Made by a program: the position numbers and the translations under genes
Assembly (NCBI GenBank): GCA_001803235.1
Contig: MHBL01000214.1
Coordinates: 1 to 64,000, forward strand
Reading direction: 5' to 3'
Length of the DNA stretch: 64,000 bases
Source of the DNA: Lentisphaerae bacterium RIFOXYA12_64_32
GTDB taxonomy: Bacteria; Verrucomicrobiota; Lentisphaeria; Oligosphaerales; YB12-FULL-65-16
In this document: positions 17,620 to 25,662 of the stretch, in pieces
Layout: every line of letters starts with the position of its first letter
How positions within the stretch are numbered: position 1 is the stretch's first letter
Notes under the pieces: model-generated
Told to the model about the DNA's origin: nothing
Databases searched by the model: none
What the model saw: the letters and a program-made list of their open reading frames with translations, nothing else

Positions 17620-17795
17620 AGAGCCCCCCAGGGCTGTTTCAAGATTCGTGACCGTCGCGGGCCGCGAGTACCCCCGGCGTGTCCCCACGCCGGGGGGGGG
17701 GCGGCCTGAGGACAGGCCGCCCCTACCAGGTGTGCGCGGAGGTGTGGCCTTCCGAGACGCGGCGCCAGATCTTGAAACAGCCCTGAGAGCCCCCC
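17620..17795. mobile_element. MITE-like element 1
   Basis: Inverted arms AGGGCTGTTTCAAGAT (from 17630) and ATCTTGAAACAGCCCT (17769-17784) bound the element. Immediately outside both arms lies the direct repeat AGAGCCCCCC (17620-17629 and 17786-17795), which looks like a target-site duplication. Inside are two consecutive perfect 11-bp hairpins, 17671-17696 (CCCCCGGCGTG arm) and 17698-17723 (GGGGCGGCCTG arm, AGGA loop). No reading frame fills it. It has the structure of a short non-autonomous transposable element. Confidence 0.6.
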
Positions 17796-17878
17796 CCTTC
17801 TCCCCCCGGCCCCGCGAAGCACGCGACCCGAGCACCCACGATAGCGTGCCAAAGCCAACCCGCTTCGCGGAGAACGGC

Positions 17879-17907
17879 TGGAAAATGGCTCGGGGGTTCG
17901 GTATAGT
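17879..17907 (+). promoter_or_regulatory. candidate sigma70-type promoter of the ATP-grasp gene
   Basis: TGGAAA (17879-17884) and TATAGT (17902-17907) are separated by 17 nt and lie about 40 nt before the GTG start of the ATP-grasp gene. The -10 matches consensus at five of six positions; the -35 is weaker. Confidence 0.45.
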
Positions 17908-17948
17908 GAGGCCAGACTCGATGGCCGAACCAACGGTGGGGGTCCTCT

Positions 17949-18986
17949 GTGAAACTGTTGAAAGTCGCTCTGATCTACAACTCGCTGCAACCGAACACCC
18001 CGGAACTGGCGGAGGACAGGGGTGGCACCGCTGACCTCCGACGCATGGTGCGCGGCATGGGCCGGACGCTGCGCAGCCTGGGACACACCGTCACGGTCGT
18101 CCCCCTTGCCGACAATATGTGGGCCTTCCAGCGACGGCTGCGGCTGCTACGCCCGGACGTGGTCTTCAACCAGTATGACGATGTCATCCACGGCGCCCTG
18201 TATGAAATGCGAGTCGCAGCGCTGGTGCAGATGATGGGCCTGCCCTTGTCCGGAGCCGGGGCTCTCGCGCTCGGGCTTTGTCGCTACAAATACATGACCT
18301 CCAGCCTGTTGCATGGAGCCGGAATCAACATTCCTCCCGACACGCGCTTGATTGAGACAGGTGCGGAGATCGACCGGCACAAGTGGCACTTCCCCATGAT
18401 CGTGCAACCGGCACAGGAGCACTCCGGCATCGGCTTGGAACGAGACTCGGTGGTTCACTCGAAACGCGCGCTCCGGGGCAAGGTGCGACACATTCTCGAA
18501 ACGTACGGACAGCCGGCGCTGGTGCAGAAATTCCTCCCCGGGCGTGAGTTCAACGTCGGCATCGTCGGGGGACGGCGCCTGCGTGTAATGCCCTTCGCCG
18601 AGGTCTGCTACGAGAAGCTGCCCCCTGGTATTCCACCCATCATGTCCTATGCCGCCAAGTTCCTCGAGAACAGCGTCGAATACCAGAAGACATCGGTGAT
18701 CTGCCCAGCCGCGGTCGATGCCGAACTGGCCCGGCAGATCAGTGCCACGGCGTTACGCGCTTTCCGTGCGGTGAACGGCTGGGGGTATGGCCGGGTGGAT
18801 ATTCGGCTTGACGAGGCCGGCACACCCCGCGTGCTGGAAGTGAACTGCAACGCCTCGCTCGAAGAGGGGATTGGCCTGGCGCGCTGCGCCGAGGCAGCTG
18901 GCATCTCCTATCCGCGACTGCTCCAGATGATCCTCGACGCCGCCCTGGAACGGACACCCTTCGGTGTAGACATCCCCATGGGATGA
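17949..18986 (+). CDS. ATP-grasp ligase, D-Ala-D-Ala ligase-like
   Basis: The 345-residue protein has the ATP-grasp layout. There is an N-terminal Rossmann-like part (KVALIYNSL, DVVFNQYDDVIHG), a nucleotide-binding region (FPMIVQPAQEHSGIGL, ALVQKFLPGREFNVGIVG) and the C-terminal metal site GYGRVDIRLDE...RVLEVNCNASLEEGIG. The Asp/Glu/Asn triad of D-Ala-D-Ala ligases is recognisable, but the N-terminal substrate loop differs and the Lys expected before the Gly-rich loop reads Gln (IVQPA). It probably joins a carboxylate to an amine, perhaps amino acids or peptides. The start is GTG, with GGTGGGGG upstream. It is convergent with a zinc metallopeptidase 28 nt away. Confidence 0.8.
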   Translation: MKLLKVALIYNSLQPNTPELAEDRGGTADLRRMVRGMGRTLRSLGHTVTVVPLADNMWAFQRRLRLLRPDVVFNQYDDVIHGALYEMRVAALVQMMGLPLSGAGALALGLCRYKYMTSSLLHGAGINIPPDTRLIETGAEIDRHKWHFPMIVQPAQEHSGIGLERDSVVHSKRALRGKVRHILETYGQPALVQKFLPGREFNVGIVGGRRLRVMPFAEVCYEKLPPGIPPIMSYAAKFLENSVEYQKTSVICPAAVDAELARQISATALRAFRAVNGWGYGRVDIRLDEAGTPRVLEVNCNASLEEGIGLARCAEAAGISYPRLLQMILDAALERTPFGVDIPMG

Positions 18987-19014
18987 CGTCCACCCCGAAG
19001 GGGAAGACCGCACT

Positions 19015-20052
19015 TCATTGGCCGAACCGGCCGGTATAGCCGAAATCCATGGCCAGGGCAGTGGTAACGGCCGTAAGGTCGAGCAGTATGTCATGCGCCT
19101 GCCCACGCGGGTAGCGGAGGTTCAACTCCCGGGCGCGGTCTTCCAGTTTCCGCAGGATCAGCCCCACGTCCTCCTCGTCCATCCTGGCCCACCGCAGAAC
19201 GCGGCGGATCAACTGCCGCCGGCACTTGCGGATCATGCGATGCGCCTCCATCCCATCGGACGCTTCGAACGGCGGAAACAACTCGCGCAGTTTGTCATCG
19301 ACATAGCCAAAGGCCGAAGCCCTGAACCTGTCAGCCCTCTCGCCGTAGTGCTCGGCCAACCGCATGCTCAGGCTCTCAACCGGGTACAGAGGGCGCCCCC
19401 CCGCGCAGACAGGCTGTGACCCGCGAATCTGCTGCATCAGGTTGGCCACGTACCGCAACTTGCGGATCGCCGGCCAGTTGCCGTACCGGCGCTGCCACCC
19501 GGAACGCGGTGTCAACCAGACGGCAAACGTCTCGGCAAAGTCCTCGTCCGGGTGTTTCTGTGCATAGGTCCACCGGTATTGGTGTGTCACCAGGTGCCGC
19601 ACGAACTGCCGGCTCGACGGCCTCGGCTCGAATACGTCACGGTACGGCATGCGGAAGCGCCCAAAAATCTCCGTCCACCCCGGATATTCCCAGAGCCGAT
19701 AGGCGTAGTTCACGGCATGGCCCGCCTCATGCCGCAAGAGCATCGTGATCATCTTGCCATCCTCGATCTCGCCGGTCTGTTCGAGTTCGAGGCGGGAAAG
19801 GCTCTTGTCGGCAAGGTAGAACGGAATGCCGATCAACGGGACCTCATTGGGGCACCCCCAACTGTCGGTGAGGTACAGGCGGGGCCTATACACCATCCGC
19901 TTGAGCGCGAACTCCCGGAACAGACGCCGCACGAACGGCTCGACCGGAGACCCGCGAATGCGCAAGTGCAGATCGCAGATCCGAGTGTTCAGAAGCTCGT
20001 AGCGGACCGTGTCCCAACTGTTGATGACAGAAGATGTGGCTTCGGCAGACAT
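19015..20052 (-). CDS. putative zinc-binding metallopeptidase
   Basis: The 345-residue protein has the zincin motif HEAGH (108-112, within LLRHEAGHAVNYAYRL) and a downstream DEDFAETFAVWL, whose Glu 174 fits a third ligand. It has no signal peptide or membrane helix, so it should be cytoplasmic. It resembles the 'putative zinc-binding metallopeptidase' group often seen near ATP-grasp enzymes. The ATG at 20052 is chosen because the longer in-frame version (to 20151) adds a Cys/Arg-rich stretch unlike the rest. No good Shine-Dalgarno is seen. The substrate is unknown. Confidence 0.72.
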   Translation of the reverse strand: MSAEATSSVINSWDTVRYELLNTRICDLHLRIRGSPVEPFVRRLFREFALKRMVYRPRLYLTDSWGCPNEVPLIGIPFYLADKSLSRLELEQTGEIEDGKMITMLLRHEAGHAVNYAYRLWEYPGWTEIFGRFRMPYRDVFEPRPSSRQFVRHLVTHQYRWTYAQKHPDEDFAETFAVWLTPRSGWQRRYGNWPAIRKLRYVANLMQQIRGSQPVCAGGRPLYPVESLSMRLAEHYGERADRFRASAFGYVDDKLRELFPPFEASDGMEAHRMIRKCRRQLIRRVLRWARMDEEDVGLILRKLEDRARELNLRYPRGQAHDILLDLTAVTTALAMDFGYTGRFGQ

Positions 20053-20278
20053 ATGTAAAGTGACAGCCTGGTCACATGTCGGTTGTCTACAACGGCGCCC
20101 GAATGTCCCGGCCGCTGCTCGTGACTCTGGAACGGCCTCAACACCGTCCAAACACCATACCCGCTACCACCGGTTTTTCCACCCGCCTGACGCCGAAACT
20201 GCGGCAGATGGCCATAGCAGCCACTCCCCCCCTTACACATGACCAAACTCACTTTCCAGACGTCCAGCGTACATGAAT
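20053..20278. other. non-coding region between metallopeptidase and synthase genes
   Basis: This is the first part of a 504-nt gene-free region that also contains two candidate promoters and MITE-like element 2. I see no conserved frame here. It should hold the promoter of the leftward metallopeptidase gene, which I cannot place. Confidence 0.5.
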
Positions 20279-20308
20279 TTGACATGATCGTGCGGAACAA
20301 TGCAATAT
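20279..20308 (+). promoter_or_regulatory. candidate promoter TTGACA-N18-CAATAT
   Basis: TTGACA (20279-20284) matches the -35 consensus exactly and CAATAT (20303-20308) lies 18 nt downstream. The predicted start point, near 20314, is where MITE-like element 2 has inserted. It may be the original promoter of the downstream synthase. Confidence 0.5.
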
Positions 20309-20314
20309 TCATGT

Positions 20315-20494
20315 CCGACGAACGTAATGCGTCAGAAGCTGTGAAAAAATCGGCACCCCGTGCCGACGCACCCGACATGGGGCCCCGGTTCTCCGTAACC
20401 GGGGCTGGTGGGTTGTGGAGAACCCGCCCTCCAGGACAATCGACGCTGCCTTGCGGTCGATTTTTTCACAGCTTCTGACGCATTACCGACGAAC
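20315..20494. mobile_element. MITE-like element 2 with 28-bp terminal inverted repeats and a 9-bp direct repeat
   Basis: The 28-nt arms at 20325-20352 and 20458-20485 are exact reverse complements (ends TAATGCGTCAG... and ...CTGACGCATTA). The direct repeat CCGACGAAC flanks them at 20315-20323 and 20486-20494, with one extra G on the left. The roughly 161-bp element has no gene but contains further short palindromes (for example GGTTCTCCGTAACC and the GGCAC/GTGCC pair). Size, inverted ends and a 9-bp duplication together describe a MITE. Confidence 0.82.
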
Positions 20495-20513
20495 ATGGAA
20501 AAGTGTTGTCCTG

Positions 20514-20522
20514 TGCTATAGT
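20514..20522 (+). promoter_or_regulatory. extended -10 promoter of the HMGL-Cache gene
   Basis: TGCTATAGT is an extended -10 box (TGn plus TATAGT) 35 nt before the ATG at 20557. A start near 20529 would leave a short leader containing AAGGCAGG, a usable ribosome site. This position argues against translation from the GTG at 20503. Confidence 0.55.
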
Positions 20523-20556
20523 GAACGATGGAATCAACGAAAGGCAGGGCTGGATA

Positions 20557-22479
20557 ATGCGAAAAACCGGTGAACGCGTTGGCAGAGGTGGAAGCATCCG
20601 AGCGGTCCCGGCGACAGACACGGGGGGGAAAGGGCCGTTCAGACTGGCGCAGTTGGCGCCGCACCGGTTCGCGCTCGTGGACGTCGAAGAACCGGAACTC
20701 TTTCGCGACCAGTTCTCCTACAACCAGATCCCGAAGGTGATCTTTGACGGCAAAATCACCATGCCCGTCCCGCCGGATGACATCTGGATCACCGACACGA
20801 CGTTCCGTGACGGGCAGCAGGCCCGCCCCCCCTATGCGCCGGAACAGATTGTGGACCTCTACCGGCTCATGAACCGGCTGGGGGGACCGAACGGCGTCAT
20901 CCGCCAGTGCGAATTCTTCATCTACAGCAAACGCGATCGCCGAGCGATCGAAGGCTGCCTGGAATTGGGCTGCCGGTACCCGGAAGTCACGGGTTGGATT
21001 CGAGCCAACCCGGAGGACTTCAAGCTGGTCAGGGCCCTCGGACTGAAGGAGACCGGAATCCTGACGTCCGTATCGGACTACCACATTTTTCTTAAGCTCA
21101 AGAAGAACCGCCGCAAGGTCATGGACGAATACCTCGGGACCGTGAAGGAAGCCCTGGCCGAAGGAATTATCCCACGGTGCCATTTCGAGGATCTGACGCG
21201 AGCCGACATCTACGGCTTCTGCCTCCCCTTCGCCGAGGAACTGATGAAGTTGTCCGAAGAGAGTGGCATTCCCATCAAGATCCGCCTTTGCGACACACTC
21301 GGCTACGGAGTCTCCTATCCGGGCGCCGCCCTGCCCCGAAGCGTGCCGAAACTGGTTCACGCCTTCCGGTTTGAGGCGGGAGTCCCCGCGGAGCGACTCG
21401 AGTGGCACGGCCACAACGATTTCCATAAAGTACACGCGAATGCAACTACCGCGTGGCTGTACGGCTGCTCGGCTCTGAACGCCTCTTTGCTGGGCTACGG
21501 CGAACGGTGCGGCAACCCGCCGCTGGAGGGGGCCATTATCGAGTACATCGGGCTGAAAGGTGAAGACTGCGGGATCGAAACCCGGGTGATCACAGAGATC
21601 GCCGAGTACTACCGGGACGTGGTCAAGGCGGAAATCCCCAGCAACTATCCGTTCGTCGGCGAGGAGTTCAACACAACGCGGGCAGGCATCCATGCCGACG
21701 GTATCCTGAAGAACCCCGAGATCTACAACATCTTCGACACCGAAAAGATTCTGAACCGGCCCATTCATATCATGGTGACGGACAAATCAGGGCTGGCCGG
21801 CGTCGCCCAGTGGCTCAACCAGTACGCGACTCAGCATCCGGCAGGCGAGTACGAAGCCATCGGCAAGCGACATCCCGGGGTGCGGCGAATCTACGAGTGG
21901 ATCATGGAGCAGTACGAGCAAGGCCGCACCACGGCGATCTCTTCAGAGGAAATGATTGCCCAGGCCAAGCACCATGTGCCCCGGTTGTTCGAGTCCGATT
22001 TCACGAAGGTTAAGAAAGAGGCGGTCCGGAAGGCTGAACTGCTAGCCGAACTGATCACCGGCGCCCCCGAAATCCAGTCCCTGGCGCCGGAACGAGTCAA
22101 GAAATTCCTTCAGAACGCCATCAAGGAAGAATCCGCCATTCAGCTCCTGACGATCACCGACCTGCAGGGGCACCGAATCTCACAGGTGCACACGCAACGC
22201 GGCGAGAAGGGACTATTCCGGTCATTGCTGAACGAAGACTTCTCGGAACGCGAGTGGTTCCGGGACGTCCTCGACACCGGCCAACCGTACTACTCCGATC
22301 TGTATTTCTCCCGATTTACGGGGATCCTGATCCTGACCATTGCATACCCAATCAAGAACGCACAGGACGAGATTGTCGCCGTCATCGACATGGACTTCAA
22401 ATTCGATGGGTTGACCAATCTAATCCACCATCTGCCAAGCGAAATCCTGGAATCGGCGGAACCGGATCAGTCAACCTGA
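20557..22479 (+). CDS. HMGL-family acyltransferase/synthase fused to a Cache-like sensor domain
   Basis: The 640-residue protein has an HMGL-like TIM barrel (about 60-400). WITDTTFRDGQQARPP carries the catalytic Arg/Asp of isopropylmalate, homocitrate and Re-citrate synthases. IRLCDTLGYG, LEWHGHNDFHK (metal-binding His pair) and GYGERCGNPPLEG follow. An IPMS-like accessory region ends with the TRAGIHADGI motif. The last 120 residues (about 520-635) are different: IQLLTITDLQGHRISQVHT, FSEREWFRDVLDTGQPYYSDLY and ILTIAYPIKNAQDEIVAVIDMDF match a Cache/PDC ligand-sensing fold. No membrane helix is present, so the sensor is cytoplasmic. An (Re)-citrate synthase-like role is possible but unproven. 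ATG 20557 follows AAGGCAGG. Confidence 0.8.
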   Translation: MRKTGERVGRGGSIRAVPATDTGGKGPFRLAQLAPHRFALVDVEEPELFRDQFSYNQIPKVIFDGKITMPVPPDDIWITDTTFRDGQQARPPYAPEQIVDLYRLMNRLGGPNGVIRQCEFFIYSKRDRRAIEGCLELGCRYPEVTGWIRANPEDFKLVRALGLKETGILTSVSDYHIFLKLKKNRRKVMDEYLGTVKEALAEGIIPRCHFEDLTRADIYGFCLPFAEELMKLSEESGIPIKIRLCDTLGYGVSYPGAALPRSVPKLVHAFRFEAGVPAERLEWHGHNDFHKVHANATTAWLYGCSALNASLLGYGERCGNPPLEGAIIEYIGLKGEDCGIETRVITEIAEYYRDVVKAEIPSNYPFVGEEFNTTRAGIHADGILKNPEIYNIFDTEKILNRPIHIMVTDKSGLAGVAQWLNQYATQHPAGEYEAIGKRHPGVRRIYEWIMEQYEQGRTTAISSEEMIAQAKHHVPRLFESDFTKVKKEAVRKAELLAELITGAPEIQSLAPERVKKFLQNAIKEESAIQLLTITDLQGHRISQVHTQRGEKGLFRSLLNEDFSEREWFRDVLDTGQPYYSDLYFSRFTGILILTIAYPIKNAQDEIVAVIDMDFKFDGLTNLIHHLPSEILESAEPDQST

Positions 22480-23624
22480 AACTGGAAACCGGCGGAGGTG
22501 AGATTGTCGCAACCGCCGTGACGGACTACCACCACGTCTTCAAGCCGTACGCCGCCCCAATCGGAGTAGTACAGGCCCGGCTCAATGGTGATGACGTGGC
22601 CCTCTTCCAGCACCGCCTCCGTGCGGTCACCCACGCGGGGCGCCTCATGGATCTCCAGCCCCAGGCCGTGCCCCGTCCCGTGGATGAAGCCGTGGGGCGG
22701 CGAGGCGGTCGTGTCAGTCTGGAATCCCGCGGCGTCAAGGGCCGCTTTCGCGGCACCGTGCACCGCCGCGACTTTCACCCCGGCCTTGACGGTATCAATC
22801 GCCCTCTGCTGTGCTTCGCGTACGGCCCGGTATGCCCGTAGCGCGATTTCCGACGGCGTCCCTTTCACTACCGTTCGGGTCAAATCCCCAAAGTATCCGG
22901 TGGTATCAACGCGCGGGAAAATGTCCAGCACGATCGGATCGCCAGCACGGATGGGACCCGACCCGACCTGGTGCGGATCAGCGCCCTGAGGCCCGGAAGC
23001 CGCGATCGTACGCGCCGCCATGCCCCCCAGGCGGGCCACCTCCGCGGCAATCTCGCCACGCAGTATCTCCGCGGTCAACAGGTCCTCGCGCCAGCAGAGT
23101 TTCCCGTCCGCTGTCACCTTGGCTTGCCCGACGACCTCAATCGCCCGACTCAGACCAGCCTCGGCCAACCGAACCCCCTCCCGGATGTGCTCCACCTCCT
23201 GGGCGGTCTTTCGTGCTCGCGCCGGGAAGAAATCCCGGACCGGCCGCAACCTCACTCCCGCGCGCTGAAGACTACGGGCCAAAGCGAGAGGAAAGTCAAC
23301 CGGGACCTCCCAGACGTCAATCCCGGTGTGACGGGCCAGCCCGGAGATCAGCGCCTCGGGCGTGGTCTTGCCATCAGGAACGCGCCACTCGCTCCTGGCC
23401 TGGTCAAGGGACATCACTCGTAGGTCACTCTTGACTTGCTTCTGGCCACGCCCAACCTCGAGGGGCGAAAGAACCACACCGGCCTGCCCTGGGATCTCAA
23501 ACCAAAAGAACGCGTCCGGCGCCAGCAACCCGGTCGCAAAAAGCAGATCTGCGCAGCTCTCGCTCGCAGCGTAGATCACACGCCCTGTCTTGCCGACGGA
23601 AGATCGCTTTTTCCCGGCTGCCAT
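22467..23624 (-). CDS. M24-family peptidase (Xaa-Pro aminopeptidase-like)
   Basis: The 385-residue protein has the pita-bread fold signature of M24 metallopeptidases in its C-terminal half. The dinuclear metal ligands are visible in IVLDIFPRVDTTGYFGDLTRTVV (two Asp), HGFIHGTGHGLGLEIHE (His), VITIEPGLY (Glu) and GGVRLEDVVVV (Glu). The N-terminal half is the usual creatinase-like domain. It should cleave N-terminal residues before Pro in short peptides in the cytoplasm. The ATG at 23624 has GGGAGG 10 nt upstream; a GTG at 23645 is the alternative. Its 3' end overlaps the convergent synthase gene by 13 nt. Confidence 0.9.
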   Translation of the reverse strand: MAAGKKRSSVGKTGRVIYAASESCADLLFATGLLAPDAFFWFEIPGQAGVVLSPLEVGRGQKQVKSDLRVMSLDQARSEWRVPDGKTTPEALISGLARHTGIDVWEVPVDFPLALARSLQRAGVRLRPVRDFFPARARKTAQEVEHIREGVRLAEAGLSRAIEVVGQAKVTADGKLCWREDLLTAEILRGEIAAEVARLGGMAARTIAASGPQGADPHQVGSGPIRAGDPIVLDIFPRVDTTGYFGDLTRTVVKGTPSEIALRAYRAVREAQQRAIDTVKAGVKVAAVHGAAKAALDAAGFQTDTTASPPHGFIHGTGHGLGLEIHEAPRVGDRTEAVLEEGHVITIEPGLYYSDWGGVRLEDVVVVRHGGCDNLTSAGFQFQVD

Positions 23625-23648
23625 GCCCGCACCGCCTCCCGACACTCC

Positions 23649-23939
23649 TCAGGATGACCGTGACCGGCGCTCCACGTAGTCACGAAATCTCGGCGGGCCA
23701 TACTGCAGCAATCTGGACCCGCGGGAAATGGTGCCAAGACTGACCCCGAGTTCCTTGCTGATCTGGCGCTGCGTCTGACCGCTGACAAGGCGCGTCATCA
23801 AACGCCACCGCAGCGAGATTTCCTCAATCTCCTGAGGCGTCAACACGCCCTCCAGCAGAGTGTCCAATTCCGCCTCGCTTTGCGCCGAGCGGAAAAGGTC
23901 GACCAGTTCCTGACGCCGTTCCGCAAGTGACTCATGCAT
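23649..23939 (-). CDS. TrpR/YerC-family DNA-binding protein
   Basis: The 96-residue protein matches the TrpR-like YerC/YecD group in length and pattern: ERRQELVDLFRSAQSEAELDTLLEGVLTPQEIEEISLRWRL, then the helix-turn-helix SGQTQRQISKELGVSLGTISRGSRLLQYG. It is probably a dimeric transcription regulator; the effector is unknown. The ATG at 23939 gives the family's usual length, while the longer frame to 24101 adds an unrelated Cys/Arg-rich stretch. It lies 24 nt upstream of the M24 peptidase gene on the same strand and may be co-transcribed with it. Confidence 0.85.
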   Translation of the reverse strand: MHESLAERRQELVDLFRSAQSEAELDTLLEGVLTPQEIEEISLRWRLMTRLVSGQTQRQISKELGVSLGTISRGSRLLQYGPPRFRDYVERRSRSS

Positions 23940-24134
23940 GACGCCATCCGTTCCATCTGAGCTCGGACATAAGCCCTGTTCAACGCAGACTCTGTGCCTG
24001 CGGCTGCACAGCCCTGCCCGCCTTTCACCGGCCCACCAAGATCGGCGTCCCGTTCCACAGGCAGCACACTCAATGTACTCCATGCGAGTCGCCCGATCCA
24101 CCGCCCACCAAGGTTCCCCGAGAGGGCGACCATT

Positions 24135-25133
24135 TCAGGGGGCCAGAATCTCAAATTGCACCGGGACCTCAAAGACAGTTCCCCAGTGCCCCCCATCGTT
24201 GCCCGTGGCATGAAAACTCTCTTCCGTGAGCGCCAAACGGGCCCGATACATACCGGGCGGGAGCCGCATGGACTCGTCCCCCCGACGGTACCGACACGTT
24301 TCCCGCTCCGCCCACAGAAACTCCACGGACCGCCTCACCTTGGGGACTGAATAGGTCGCAGGATTCTCTGCGCAGACGACCGCCGGCACCAAAGCATTTT
24401 CATCGTCGGGCGCCCGCTGCCGACCCGCGTTCCAGATCACGTGCAGACTGCTGTCAAGAGCAAAATCACGAACGGCACACCCTTCGCGATCCGTCACGAA
24501 GAAATCAAAAAGAATGTAGGCCTCGATGCGCGACTTTTCAGCGCAGTTTTCATAGTCCTGGTCGGAGTAATTCGTCCCATGGCCAGGCAGGCGCCATCGG
24601 CCCAACCGGCCGATGGTCTCGAAGTTGTCCCTCGCCGCATAGTCCCCGCGTAGCTTCAGCTGATAGGCAAAGTTCGGCTTGAGCCCCTGTGCTTCAACAC
24701 GACCTGCCAACGTCGCCCCCCGTACCTGTATCCGGACGCGAACGACGGGCCGCCCGTTCAGAGGACGAGCGTAGCTGAAGCGCCTGACAAAATCAGCGGA
24801 GTAGAAATTACCGGCAATGTCACACCACCGTTCGTTCTCCGGGTCATCCACCCCCGTCATCCCCTGCGAGTTCGCATCGTCCAGCACGAAGGACGGCTCC
24901 TCCGTCCTCGGAGGCCCGGGCAGCTTGCTCAGCGGAATCGAGGCAGACACGATGCCGGGCAGCTTCCCGTAGAAGGCACCAGGGGCACTCCAGAACGAGA
25001 ACAGACGAACGCCCATTTGGTAACCAAACGACAACCCGCCCATGACAATCAGAACCAAGAGGGCGCCCAACACCACGCGCTGCCAGGAGTAGTCGGCAAC
25101 CGGGTCCCTGCTTCCCTGCTCGTCCGGGCCCAT
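24135..25133 (-). CDS. membrane-anchored protein of unknown function
   Basis: The 332-residue protein has one N-terminal transmembrane helix (VVLGALLVLIVMGGLSFGYQMGV) and an extracytoplasmic part that looks all-beta. It contains a carbohydrate-binding-like or lectin-like stretch (IQVRGATLAGRVEAQGLKPNFAYQLKLRG, IEAYILFDFFVTDREGC, SLHVIWNAGRQR, FEVPVQFEIL). I recognise no named family and see no catalytic residues. ATG 25133 follows AAGGGG; an in-frame codon at 25166 is an alternative. It is 195 nt upstream of the TrpR-like gene on the same strand. Confidence 0.65.
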   Translation of the reverse strand: MGPDEQGSRDPVADYSWQRVVLGALLVLIVMGGLSFGYQMGVRLFSFWSAPGAFYGKLPGIVSASIPLSKLPGPPRTEEPSFVLDDANSQGMTGVDDPENERWCDIAGNFYSADFVRRFSYARPLNGRPVVRVRIQVRGATLAGRVEAQGLKPNFAYQLKLRGDYAARDNFETIGRLGRWRLPGHGTNYSDQDYENCAEKSRIEAYILFDFFVTDREGCAVRDFALDSSLHVIWNAGRQRAPDDENALVPAVVCAENPATYSVPKVRRSVEFLWAERETCRYRRGDESMRLPPGMYRARLALTEESFHATGNDGGHWGTVFEVPVQFEILAP

Positions 25134-25225
25134 GGCGTACCCCTTCGCACGTTCACGGGCAGGCACTGCTGACCCGCCCGTGCGCGACGCGACACCGTGA
25201 GTGAGTTCCTTTCCCGGGGATCAGG

Positions 25226-25441
25226 TTAGTGTCGGCGGGTTCCGCCGGAGACCTGGCGTTTCACGCCAACCGGGGCTTTGCGCTTGCAGCACTCACCGCC
25301 TGACCGGCAGGCCGCGCACCGGTCGTCAGTGCACCACTGACAGAACTGGCAGTCGGCGCAGTCGTGCTTCTTGCCCTTTCCAGGCGGGCACTGCGGCACA
25401 AAGAAACGCCCGACCAGTCCGGAAATTCTGACCAACGGCAT
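25226..25441 (-). CDS. small Cys-rich protein
   Basis: The 71-residue protein has nine Cys in 36 residues, in the pattern CPPGKGKKHDCADCQFCQWC followed by TDDRCAAC and ECC. The spacing suggests metal (zinc or iron-sulphur) binding. I recall similar short 'CPPGKGK.HDC..C..CQWC' proteins in other environmental bacteria, but no function is known to me. It lies downstream of rpsS on the same strand, separated by 221 nt. Confidence 0.6.
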   Translation of the reverse strand: MPLVRISGLVGRFFVPQCPPGKGKKHDCADCQFCQWCTDDRCAACRSGGECCKRKAPVGVKRQVSGGTRRH

Positions 25442-25662
25442 CCGAGTGTCCCACCGCAGTCTTTGCCACGGGCAGCTCAGGTTGGTGCGCCAGTAAACGT
25501 AAGGAAAGAGAGTAAGTGATCCGCCTGCTAAGAAAACAGATCACAAATCATCTTAGGTCATGAACACCTTGGCGATCCGAGGCATTCATGAACCAAAGAC
25601 AACAAGAACGTGGGCGAAATCGACATGACCAAGCGCCAAGGCAGCAAGTACCAGACACTCGC

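Noticed and set aside
17523-17651. 42-codon plus-strand frame after an AGGAG sequence
   Set aside because: It has a Pro-rich low-complexity product, no recognisable family, and it runs into the MITE-like element.
20332-21768. 478-codon minus-strand frame antisense to the HMGL-Cache gene
   Set aside because: It has no family resemblance, runs through the MITE-like element, and mirrors the high-GC coding frame of a strong plus-strand gene.
23940-24101. Longer version of the TrpR-like protein with N-terminal CxxC
   Set aside because: The extra 54 residues are unlike the family, and the short form has the standard length.
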